NCBI RefSeq assembly: GCF_902506145.1
Contig: NZ_LR733520.1
Coordinates: forward strand, 250,580-314,579
DNA length: 64,000 nucleotides
DNA from: Burkholderia sp. 8Y
GTDB lineage: Bacteria; Pseudomonadota; Gammaproteobacteria; Burkholderiales; Burkholderiaceae
Direction: 5' to 3'
Position numbers and translations under genes: made by a program. Of this stretch, positions 9,641 through 17,728 are shown in pieces. Numbering within the stretch: position 1 is the stretch's first letter; each line of letters starts with the position of its first letter. The notes beneath the pieces are model-generated. The model saw nothing but the letters and a program-made list of their open reading frames with translations, did no database searches and had not been told where the DNA came from.

Positions 9641-11542
9641 ATGCAAGACGATAGTAGTTATCAGCACGCGCTCGCGCATTACGATCGCGGGCAATTTCAA
9701 CAGGCTTTGGATGCGTTGGCGCCGCTTCTGGAACACTGCGCGCCCGATGCCGAGATCCTGAACGCAGCCGCGATCTGCGCACTGAATCTCAAGCGCGAAG
9801 AGGAGGCGAAAGCTCTGTGGCAGCGTGCGCTTCTGGCTAATCCAGACTCCGCGGGCGTTCATTCGAACTATGCTAACTTGCTCGCGCGGCAAGGACACCA
9901 TGCAGCAGCGCAATCGGCGTTCGAGCGGGCATTGTCGATTAATCCGGCGTTCGTGGAAGCCCGGTTCAACCTCGCGCTCGTCTTCGTTAGACAAAAACGG
10001 TGGCTGGAGGCCGAGATCGAGTTGTCGCGAACGCTGGCCTTGCGCGACGATATCGCCGATGCGCACTTTCACCGTGGCGCAGCCCTGGAAGCGTTGGGGC
10101 GGTCTGAGGAAGCGGCCGCTTGCTACGAACGCGCCTACGCGCTTTGTCCGCAGAACACATCGGCCGTTCTGGAGCGTGCAAGGATCGAACTGGCGCTGGG
10201 AAGGTGGGATCGCGCAGAGCAAGCCTATCGGGAAGCGGTGACGCGCCTGCCGGATGCGGGCTGGCTACGGTTCAAGCTCGGTCTGGCCATGGAACAACAA
10301 CATAAGCTCGCAGATGCGGAGGCGGCGTATCGCGCGGCCATTGCGTTGAGTCCGGACTTGGCCGAGGCGCACAACAATCTCGGAAACGTATATCTCAGGC
10401 GGCGTTGTTTCGCGGACGCAGCGAAATTCTTGGGAGAGGCGGCCCGTTTGCGTCCGGACGATGCCACGGTGCAGTGCAATCTGGGGAGCGTATTGGTCAA
10501 TCTCGATCGGTTCGACGAGGCCGAGGCGCTATATCGAAAAGCGTTGACGCTCGAGCCGGATCACGCAAATGCCACATTCAACCTGTCATTGTTGTTGCTC
10601 AGTCAGGGACGCTACGCCGAAGGGTGGCCCATGCACGAGGCCCGGCTCGATCCGCGCTTGCCAACTCAGGACACCTTTTTTCCGACGGTTGCGTTCCCGC
10701 AATGGCAAGGCGAATCGCTGCGAGGGAAGTCGATTGTCGTGCTCGTCGAGCAGGGCTTCGGCGATGGCATTCAGTTCAGTCGTTACTTCCCGCTCATCAG
10801 CAGGCGCGGCGCGGCCAGGCTCACGTTGGTCTGCGAACCGCCGCTCATGCGGCTGTTTCAGCAAATGGAAGGCGTTAGCGAATGCATCGATGTGAAGGCG
10901 TTTCATCGCCTGCCGCCTCAGGATTTCTGGTGCTTCTCGATGAGCCTGCCGCTTCGCTTCGAGACTACGCTCGACACCATACCGCGAGCCATGCCCTATC
11001 TGCGGCCGTTGGCGCAAGATGTGGAGCGGTGGCGACCTCGCTTGCCGGCCGGTAAGCCGAGAGTCGGCCTCGTGTGGGCCGGAGATCCTCGGCTCCACAA
11101 TCCGCTTCTGACCGAAGTAGACCGGCGCCGTTCGATCGGTGCGCGGAGCTTTCTGCCGCTATTGAACATCGCGGGCATCGAGTTCGTGAGTCTGCAGAAA
11201 GGTGAGGCAAGTCGCGCGCAGCGGGCGGACTTGCCCGAGGACATGCGTCCATTCGACCCGATGACCAACGTCAACGATTTCGCCGATACGGCCGCGATCA
11301 TTTCCCTCCTCGACCTCGTGATTGCTGTCGACACGTCTGTCGTGCATCTTGCGGGCGCGATGGGCAAGCCGGTGTGGATTTTGTCGCGCTTCGACGCTTG
11401 CTGGCGATGGCTGCGCGATTGCGATGACTCGCCGTGGTATCCGTCAGCGCGGCTCTTTCGGCAGAAGCGGCCCGGCGAATGGGACGAGGTGATCGAGCGC
11501 GTCGCGCAGGAACTGCGCGAGTGGGCTGGCGCGAGTCGTTAG
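9641..11542 (+). CDS. TPR-repeat protein with C-terminal GT-B (heptosyltransferase-like) glycosyltransferase domain
   Basis: The 633-aa cytoplasmic protein has two parts. Residues 1 to about 345 are tandem 34-residue TPRs (for example AEAHNNLGNVYLRRRCFADA, TVQCNLGSVLVNLDRFDEA). Residues about 350-633 resemble the GT-B fold of heptosyltransferase/O-GlcNAc-transferase-like enzymes: VEQGFGDGIQFSRYFPL, PRVGLVWAGDPRLHNP, and the sugar-nucleotide motif VDTSVVHLAGAMGKPVWIL. Enzymes of this layout are often protein O-glycosyltransferases; the TPRs bind the acceptor. No signal peptide is seen. The gene lies beside a type I secretion operon and its probable cargo, which suggests the cargo as acceptor (inference). 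Its stop codon overlaps that of the convergent GT2 gene (TTAG at 11539-11542). Confidence 0.85.
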   Translation: MQDDSSYQHALAHYDRGQFQQALDALAPLLEHCAPDAEILNAAAICALNLKREEEAKALWQRALLANPDSAGVHSNYANLLARQGHHAAAQSAFERALSINPAFVEARFNLALVFVRQKRWLEAEIELSRTLALRDDIADAHFHRGAALEALGRSEEAAACYERAYALCPQNTSAVLERARIELALGRWDRAEQAYREAVTRLPDAGWLRFKLGLAMEQQHKLADAEAAYRAAIALSPDLAEAHNNLGNVYLRRRCFADAAKFLGEAARLRPDDATVQCNLGSVLVNLDRFDEAEALYRKALTLEPDHANATFNLSLLLLSQGRYAEGWPMHEARLDPRLPTQDTFFPTVAFPQWQGESLRGKSIVVLVEQGFGDGIQFSRYFPLISRRGAARLTLVCEPPLMRLFQQMEGVSECIDVKAFHRLPPQDFWCFSMSLPLRFETTLDTIPRAMPYLRPLAQDVERWRPRLPAGKPRVGLVWAGDPRLHNPLLTEVDRRRSIGARSFLPLLNIAGIEFVSLQKGEASRAQRADLPEDMRPFDPMTNVNDFADTAAIISLLDLVIAVDTSVVHLAGAMGKPVWILSRFDACWRWLRDCDDSPWYPSARLFRQKRPGEWDEVIERVAQELREWAGASR

Positions 11543-12327
11543 GATCGCGTAGCAGGGGCACTGTTTTCCGTGCCCTTGACGTGTTCCTCCCAGGCGCTGC
11601 GTGCGCGTGCCACGAAGGAGTGCACCGCGTCGCCCAATTGCTGCACTGCTTCGGGCGGACTGTCGAGTTCGCCCATCATGCGGCGGAAATAGCGTGCCAC
11701 GTGGCTATTCGGATGGTAGTGATTGCACACGTTCCTGGTACCGGTCAGTCGGATGCAGCCAAACAACACCATGATGGCCGACTGAAACGTGCCGTCCTCG
11801 CCGCCGTATTGACGGTACACGTCATCCTCGGGGAAGCCGCCCAAAGCGAGGAAGGTGGTCCGGCGTATGACGAGACTGCTGGTTATCATGTTGTTCATGA
11901 TCTCGACATGGTGTGCGAAGCCGCGAAAGGCAAGAATGTCTGGCGGATATCCCTTGAACGTGACGTTGAGCCGCACGACGTGATGCTCCGGCGTGGTCCG
12001 TAGGGTGCTCACTGCGCGCGCAAGTCCGCCGGGCAAATACTCGTCATCGGCGTCGAGAAACGCGAGAAGCGGATGCGTCGCGTGTAGGGCGCCGAGATTG
12101 CGCGCGCGTGCAGCGCCACCGTTTGCCACGGTTCCCATGACTTTTACGCGGGGGTCAGTGAACGCGATGGTCCTCGCGACATCAAGTGAAGCGTCGTCCG
12201 AACCGTCATCGACGAGTATGACCTGAGCGACCTCCCGTTGGTCCAGGCAACTATTGATCGCGCGAGCGAGTGATGCGGCGGCGTTGAAGCACGGGATGAC
12301 GACGGAAACTTCTGCGTTCGAAGGCAT
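11539..12327 (-). CDS. Family 2 glycosyltransferase (GT-A)
   Basis: Sugar transferase of 262 aa with unknown donor and acceptor. Visible motifs are VSVVIPCFNAAASLARAI at the N-terminus, VILVDDGSDD, GGAARARNLG, and the metal-binding LLAFLDADDEYLPGGL. No transmembrane segment is obvious, so it is probably cytoplasmic. The start at 12327 (MPSNAEVSVV) was chosen over a frame extending to 12513, because the extension is AT-rich, Cys/Arg-rich and unlike the family. It is divergent from the type I secretion operon, with about 260 bases between starts, and convergent with the TPR-glycosyltransferase. It may act with that enzyme to build a glycan on the secreted repeat protein. Confidence 0.85.
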   Translation of the reverse strand: MPSNAEVSVVIPCFNAAASLARAINSCLDQREVAQVILVDDGSDDASLDVARTIAFTDPRVKVMGTVANGGAARARNLGALHATHPLLAFLDADDEYLPGGLARAVSTLRTTPEHHVVRLNVTFKGYPPDILAFRGFAHHVEIMNNMITSSLVIRRTTFLALGGFPEDDVYRQYGGEDGTFQSAIMVLFGCIRLTGTRNVCNHYHPNSHVARYFRRMMGELDSPPEAVQQLGDAVHSFVARARSAWEEHVKGTENSAPATRS

Positions 12328-12586
12328 ATTGCATGGCGATAGAGCTTGGTCGGGGCGCAATATCGCACATCCACGATGAGCTCTGTCTGGATTTCGACAG
12401 ATTCTAACCATGAGCGCACGACATCGATGTTGGCGTCGTTGGGCGAAAGAAAAGAAAAAAAGGTTGCCAACTCGCGGAGTAGTCTGACAAAACGAATAAA
12501 AGATTGCTAACATTCAACCTACGTCGCTATATCGTTGCCAAGCCTTCCTAACTTTCGATGTCGGGTTCCTTCCGGCAGTGGAGTAG

Positions 12587-14761
12587 ATGAAGCGGCGCGG
12601 CGAGCCAGCGCGATCAGAAGTTGAATTCATGTCAGAAGAGAACGAAAACAATATAACGGTCGAGCAGGACCCAGGACTTACCGCCCTCGTGGTAATCGCA
12701 AGATTTCACGGCATAGCCGTTGACGCTGTTCAGCTCAAGCATGCCGCTGGAGTAGGTTCGGAAGCGCTTTCCGAAAAAGGTCTGATTCGTTGCGCACGCA
12801 GCATCGGCCTTAAGGCGCGCGCTGTTTCTTTTCGTTCCGATTCGCTCATGATGGTGCCGCTGCCCGCGTTGTTCCTCGACAGGGATGGACGGCACTTCAT
12901 CCTGGCAAAGACCGATGGCAAGACAGTTGTGATGCTGGAATCCGGCATGGCGGCGCCTGTCATTAAGCCTCTTGACGAGATCGTTCCGCGAAGCAGCGGG
13001 GCCATGCTGCTTTTTACCTCACGAGCATCGGTCGCCGGGGAGTTTGCGCGCTTTGACCTTTCGTGGTTCATTCCCGCGGTTATTCGCTATCGCCGGTTAT
13101 TGCTGGAGGTGCTGGCCGTTTCTCTTGTGCTGCAATTTTTCGGCCTCGTCTCACCATTGATGTTCCAGGTGGTAATGGACAAGGTGCTCGTAAATCGAAC
13201 GTATAGCACGCTAAACGTAGTCTGCGTCGCGCTTCTGGTGACTTCAGTGTTCGAAGTCCTGTTGACGGGTTTGCGCAACTACGTGTTCTCTCACACGACG
13301 AATCGTATGGACGTCGAACTAGGCGCGAAAATCTTTCGGCACCTCGTGTCATTGCCGCTCGGATACTTCGCAGCTAGACGTGTCGGTGAGACGGTTGCGC
13401 GAGTGCGGGAACTCGAGAGTATTCGCAATTTTCTGACCGGACAGGCGCTGACAGCCATCATCGACCTCGCGTTCTCGTTCGTATTTCTTGCCGTCATGTG
13501 CGTGTACAGCGTCTGGCTGACCTTGCTGGTCGTCGCTTCGTTGCCGATTTACGTTGCAATCTCCGCCGTACTTGTGCCTGCCTTCCGAGCAAGGCTTAAC
13601 GAGAAGTTTGCTCGTGGCGCCGACAATCAGTCCTTTCTGGTCGAGTCGGTTTCCGGTGTCGAGACGATTAAGGCAATGGCGGTCGAACCGCAATTCATCC
13701 GGCGCTGGGAGTCGCAACTGGCGGCCTATGTCAGCGCTGGGTTCCGGGTGAGCAACCTTGGCAGTGTTGGCCAGCAACTGATCCAACTGGTCGGCAAAGT
13801 TGTCACCCTCGCGACGCTTTTCTTCGGGGCGCGATTTGTAATTGACGGCAGGATGAGCGTTGGTGGACTGATCGCCTTCAACATGATGGCTCAACGTGTC
13901 AGCGCACCGGTGACGCGACTTGCGCAACTCTGGCAGGATTTCCAGCAAGTAGGCATTTCGGTGAGCCGTCTGGGCGATATTCTCAACGCGCGCACCGAAC
14001 TTCCACAGAGCCGGCAGGCCTTGCCACAGATCAAGGGCGACGTCGCCTTCGACAACGTTCGTTTCCGGTATCGACCTGACGGTGCACCCATTGTTGACGG
14101 CGTATCAGTTCAAATCTCGGCGGGAAGCGTGGTCGGAATCGTTGGGCGTTCGGGTTCCGGCAAAAGCACGCTAACTAAACTGCTGCAGCGACTGTATATC
14201 CCGGAGCAGGGGACCGTGCGCGTCGATGGCATCGATGTCGCTCTCGCCGATCCCGCCTGGCTTCGGCGGCAGATCGGCGTCGTACTTCAGGAGAACTTGT
14301 TGTTTAATCGTTCGGTGCGCGAGAACATTGCTCTGACCGATCCTGGCGCGCCGCTCGAAGCCGTCATTAGGGCAGCCCAACTTGCTGGCGCGCACGAGTT
14401 CGTCTGCGAGTTGCCGGAGGGCTACGACACCTTGGTGGGTGAGCACGGCAACGGCCTATCAGGCGGGCAGCGGCAACGGCTGGCGATTGCTCGCGCGCTG
14501 CTGACGAACCCGAAGATCTTGATCTTCGACGAAGCCACCAGTGCGCTCGACTTTGAAACGGAGCGGCTCATCCAGAACAACATGAAAGCCATGTGCGCTG
14601 GACGGACGGTAATCATCATCGCGCACCGGCTGACTGCCGTTCGCCATTCGGACTACATTCTTGCCATGGATCGCGGGCGCATCGTCGAGCACGGTAGTCA
14701 TGAGAACCTGCTTGAGCAGGGCGGTTACTACGCTCGTCTCGTCGCGCTGCAGGATGCCTGA
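12587..14761 (+). CDS. Type I secretion ABC transporter with C39-like domain (HlyB/LapB type)
   Basis: Inner-membrane exporter ATPase of 724 aa. Residues about 27-145 form a C39 peptidase-like domain. The catalytic Cys is replaced (DPGLTAL where active peptidases have DCG), while GRHFIL near 101 keeps the His, as in HlyB, so the cargo is not cleaved at a double-glycine leader. The transmembrane domain spans about 160-440. The ATPase carries Walker A GRSGSGKST (520-528), signature LSGGQRQRLAIARA (624), Walker B ILIFDEATSALD (644) and H-loop IIAHR. GGAG lies four bases before ATG 12587; an alternative ATG at 12629 (MSEENENN) is also plausible. Its stop lies one base before the chosen start of the HlyD gene. 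Confidence 0.95.
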   Translation: MKRRGEPARSEVEFMSEENENNITVEQDPGLTALVVIARFHGIAVDAVQLKHAAGVGSEALSEKGLIRCARSIGLKARAVSFRSDSLMMVPLPALFLDRDGRHFILAKTDGKTVVMLESGMAAPVIKPLDEIVPRSSGAMLLFTSRASVAGEFARFDLSWFIPAVIRYRRLLLEVLAVSLVLQFFGLVSPLMFQVVMDKVLVNRTYSTLNVVCVALLVTSVFEVLLTGLRNYVFSHTTNRMDVELGAKIFRHLVSLPLGYFAARRVGETVARVRELESIRNFLTGQALTAIIDLAFSFVFLAVMCVYSVWLTLLVVASLPIYVAISAVLVPAFRARLNEKFARGADNQSFLVESVSGVETIKAMAVEPQFIRRWESQLAAYVSAGFRVSNLGSVGQQLIQLVGKVVTLATLFFGARFVIDGRMSVGGLIAFNMMAQRVSAPVTRLAQLWQDFQQVGISVSRLGDILNARTELPQSRQALPQIKGDVAFDNVRFRYRPDGAPIVDGVSVQISAGSVVGIVGRSGSGKSTLTKLLQRLYIPEQGTVRVDGIDVALADPAWLRRQIGVVLQENLLFNRSVRENIALTDPGAPLEAVIRAAQLAGAHEFVCELPEGYDTLVGEHGNGLSGGQRQRLAIARALLTNPKILIFDEATSALDFETERLIQNNMKAMCAGRTVIIIAHRLTAVRHSDYILAMDRGRIVEHGSHENLLEQGGYYARLVALQDA

Positions 14762-14762
14762 C

Positions 14763-16184
14763 ATGCATTTCCTTCGTCTTCGAGCGATACGCGATCTCGC
14801 GAGTCACTACGCAGCGGTGTGGCGCGCCGTCTGGGCCGCGCGTAAGGAGTTGGACCGCCCCCCGCGTGCCGCCGAACATCTGGCTTTCCTGCCCGCTGAG
14901 CTTGAACTGCTTGAGACGCCGGTTCATCCGGCGCCGCGCTGGGCTATGCGAATCATGATACTGCTGGCTTTGTCTGCCCTCGTGATTGGAGTTGCGGGCC
15001 GGCTGGATATCGTTGTGACGGCCAACGGCCGGCTGGTTCCAGATGCACGCGTTAAGGTAGTCCAGCCCGCGCTAACCGGCGTGGTACGGGAGATTTTCGT
15101 GCGCGATGGGCAACGTGTCGCCGCCGGCGAGCTTCTGATGAAGCTCGATACAACGCAGGCTGCCGCGGACTCCGACAAGGCGGCAACGATGCTCCTCAAC
15201 GCGCGACTCGGCGCGGCGCGTGCGAATGCGCTGCTGGTCGCCCAGCAGGAGGATCGTGCGCCGGTCGTATTGCCCGTGATTGGCGCGCCCGCAGCGCGAA
15301 TGCAAGACGCACAACGCTTCGCAGAAGGCGCTTGGCTTGAATTTCGCGATCGCTACGAGGGCGCTCAGGCGGAATTGCTGAAGCGGCAGGCCGAACTGGA
15401 AAGCACCCGGGCACAGGTCGCAAAGCTCGCCGCTACCGCACCGCTGGCGCGGCAGCAGGCGGAAGCCTACGGCGCTCTCGTAGCGGACAAATATGTCGCG
15501 CGGAACGACTTTTTGGACAAGCAGCAAGACGCAATCGCCAAGGAACATGAGCTGACGGCGCAGCGTAGCCACGTCCGAGAACTGTCGGCAGCGATCGGCG
15601 TGCAGCGTGCCGAAGTTGCAGCGACTGTGTCCAAGTTCCGCCGAGACCAGCTTGATGAGTTGGAGAGGCGAACTCAAGAGATCGCCGCGAGCCGAGATGA
15701 GCAGACCAAGGCAAACACACGGCAGGCTCTTCTGAGCCTAACGGCATCCGTTGCTGGAACGGTTCAGCAACTCGCGGTGCACACGGTCGGAGGCGTGGTG
15801 ACGACCGCGCAGTCGCTCATGGAAATCGTGCCCGATGACGCGCTGAGAGTCGAAGCGCAACTGCAGAACAAGGATATTGGGTTTGTCGAAGTCGGTCAGA
15901 AGGTGGCGGTGAAGGTGGAGGCGTTTCCTTATACACGCTATGGGTATCTGACTGGCACGGTCGATGAGATCTCCAACAACGCGGTCCAGGATAAGAGACT
16001 GGGCCTGACGTTCCCCGTTCGGATCCGCCTTGACGCCAACCGCATCAAGGTGGATCAACGTTGGATCGCGCTGACGCCGGGTATGGCGATCACGGCCGAC
16101 ATTCGAACAGGCCGCCGTCGCGTCATTGAGTATTTCCTCGACCCGCTCATGCAGAACGCCGTGGAGAGCATGCATGAACGCTAG
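14763..16184 (+). CDS. HlyD-family type I secretion periplasmic adaptor
   Basis: Membrane fusion protein linking the ABC transporter to the outer-membrane channel. The 473-aa product has one N-terminal transmembrane helix (MRIMILLALSALVIGVAG near residue 62), a lipoyl/barrel-sandwich half (VQPALTGVVREIFVRDGQRV), a long coiled-coil hairpin (about 160-310) and a C-terminal beta-barrel with LGLTFPVRIRLD and LTPGMAITADIRTGRRR typical of HlyD. ATG 14763 is preferred: AGGA at 14751-14754 lies eight bases upstream. ATG 14754 and longer frames overlap the ABC gene. Its end overlaps the TolC-type gene by 11 bases. Confidence 0.95.
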   Translation: MHFLRLRAIRDLASHYAAVWRAVWAARKELDRPPRAAEHLAFLPAELELLETPVHPAPRWAMRIMILLALSALVIGVAGRLDIVVTANGRLVPDARVKVVQPALTGVVREIFVRDGQRVAAGELLMKLDTTQAAADSDKAATMLLNARLGAARANALLVAQQEDRAPVVLPVIGAPAARMQDAQRFAEGAWLEFRDRYEGAQAELLKRQAELESTRAQVAKLAATAPLARQQAEAYGALVADKYVARNDFLDKQQDAIAKEHELTAQRSHVRELSAAIGVQRAEVAATVSKFRRDQLDELERRTQEIAASRDEQTKANTRQALLSLTASVAGTVQQLAVHTVGGVVTTAQSLMEIVPDDALRVEAQLQNKDIGFVEVGQKVAVKVEAFPYTRYGYLTGTVDEISNNAVQDKRLGLTFPVRIRLDANRIKVDQRWIALTPGMAITADIRTGRRRVIEYFLDPLMQNAVESMHER

Positions 16185-17610
16185 ACGTTTAAGATGGATG
16201 GTCGTTGTGGCCATGGCTGCTACGACAGCCATGCCGATCGCTCATGCCTTCGACATGTTGCAAGTGCAACGGGACATCTCCGCGACGGCTGTCGGGCCGA
16301 TGCTAACGTCCGGTGGCAACTGTCAGTTCGCAACGCCCGGCCGGCCGTTGCAACTGTCGGAGGTGGTGGAGCGAGCACTGTGCGACAGTCCGCAAACTCG
16401 TGCGGCATGGGCGGATGTCAAGGCGCGGACCGCCGGAGTCGGCATTGCGCGAGCCGCCTACCTGCCGAAGGTATCGATCGACGCGCAAGGCGTGCGGCAG
16501 AGTTCAGCAATCGACGTGCATGGTCAGCCGTCGCTCGGGACCAACTATACGGCTAACGTGCATTCGGAAGGCCTGTCGCTGAGCTGGGTCCTGCTCGACT
16601 TCGGCGATCGGTCTGCCGCGCTGAAAAACGCGCAGACGATGCTTGAAGCGGCTCGCTACACGCAAGCTGCCACGTTGCAGACGGTGTCGGCGGAGGCAGC
16701 AAAACGCTACTACACCGCACAGGCCGCGAAGGGCGCACTCGACGCTGCGCGCGAGATCGAGCGCATGACTCGCCGAAGCATGATCGCCGCACAAGCGAAA
16801 GTTGACAGCGGCGTGGCTCCCATCACAGATGCGCTTCAGGCGCAGACGCAGCATGAACAGGCGGCGTTCAGCCTGGCGAAGGCCCAAGGAGATGCGCATG
16901 TGGCACTGGGCGAACTCAGTTCGGCAATGGGACTGGCTCCCGATACGCCGCTGGAGGTGCCACCGGTAAGCGAAAGCGCTTCGCCCCTGAACACGTTCGG
17001 CGAGTCGGTGTCAGAGCTAATCAGGGAAGTTCGAGACGCTCATCCCGCCGTGCGCGCTGCTGAGGCGCAATACGAAGCTGCTCTAGCGAAGGTCACGCAA
17101 TCTAAAGCGCAAGGGCTTCCCAACGTCAGCCTGGTTGCAAAGTACACACTGAACAATCAGCCGCAGGGCGCGGGACTGGGCCTGCCGACCTACCCTTCCA
17201 CGGGCCGCGAGGCATACCTCGGCGTTCAGATCAGCATCCCCCTGTTCGAAGGGTTCGGGCGTGGCTATCAGATCGATCAGGCTCAGGCACAGGCCGAACG
17301 TGACTGGTACGCCCTTGAGGATGTGCGGCGCCGCGCGATGCTCGATGTTTGGAACAGCTATTACGCGCTGGGCACGGCGACCGAGAATGTTGGGAACAGC
17401 ACGAGCCTGTTGTCGATCTCGCAACGTGCGTTTGACGCGGCACTGCGGCGCTATGAGAGCGGCGTTGGAAGCATTCTGGAACTGATGAACACGCAAAGCG
17501 CGCTGGCAATCGCAACGCAGCGACGTGTTCAGGCTCTGGCGGACTGGGGCGGTGCGAGGTTTGATCTCGCGGCTAAGCTCGGTCAGCTAGATGTTGGAAA
17601 CTCAGGTTAG
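16174..17610 (+). CDS. TolC-family outer-membrane channel of the type I secretion system
   Basis: The 478-aa protein begins with a signal peptide (MNARRLRWMVVVAMAATTAM, cleavage probably after AHA at 25). Two tandem OEP repeats follow: one from about LSEVVERALCDSPQTRAAW, the other from VRDAHPAVRAAEAQYEAAL, as in trimeric TolC barrels. The start is set by GGAG at 16163-16166 and the signal peptide. It overlaps the HlyD gene by 11 bases, which indicates translational coupling. ABC, HlyD and TolC-type genes together make a complete type I machine. Confidence 0.95.
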   Translation: MNARRLRWMVVVAMAATTAMPIAHAFDMLQVQRDISATAVGPMLTSGGNCQFATPGRPLQLSEVVERALCDSPQTRAAWADVKARTAGVGIARAAYLPKVSIDAQGVRQSSAIDVHGQPSLGTNYTANVHSEGLSLSWVLLDFGDRSAALKNAQTMLEAARYTQAATLQTVSAEAAKRYYTAQAAKGALDAAREIERMTRRSMIAAQAKVDSGVAPITDALQAQTQHEQAAFSLAKAQGDAHVALGELSSAMGLAPDTPLEVPPVSESASPLNTFGESVSELIREVRDAHPAVRAAEAQYEAALAKVTQSKAQGLPNVSLVAKYTLNNQPQGAGLGLPTYPSTGREAYLGVQISIPLFEGFGRGYQIDQAQAQAERDWYALEDVRRRAMLDVWNSYYALGTATENVGNSTSLLSISQRAFDAALRRYESGVGSILELMNTQSALAIATQRRVQALADWGGARFDLAAKLGQLDVGNSG

Positions 17611-17728
17611 AAGAACATCTTCGGCCAGACAAGCGGTTTGGGTCACGGGCTCCTTTCGTGGCTCCAAATATAACCGTGAAGGATACTTCCAGATCGGAAA
17701 TGAAACTCTTCCATATTTAGGAATACGT

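Noticed and set aside
17591-17728. N-terminal extension of the repeat protein
   Set aside because: It overlaps the tolC-type stop and lacks a ribosome site, while ATG 17729 has AGGA at six bases.
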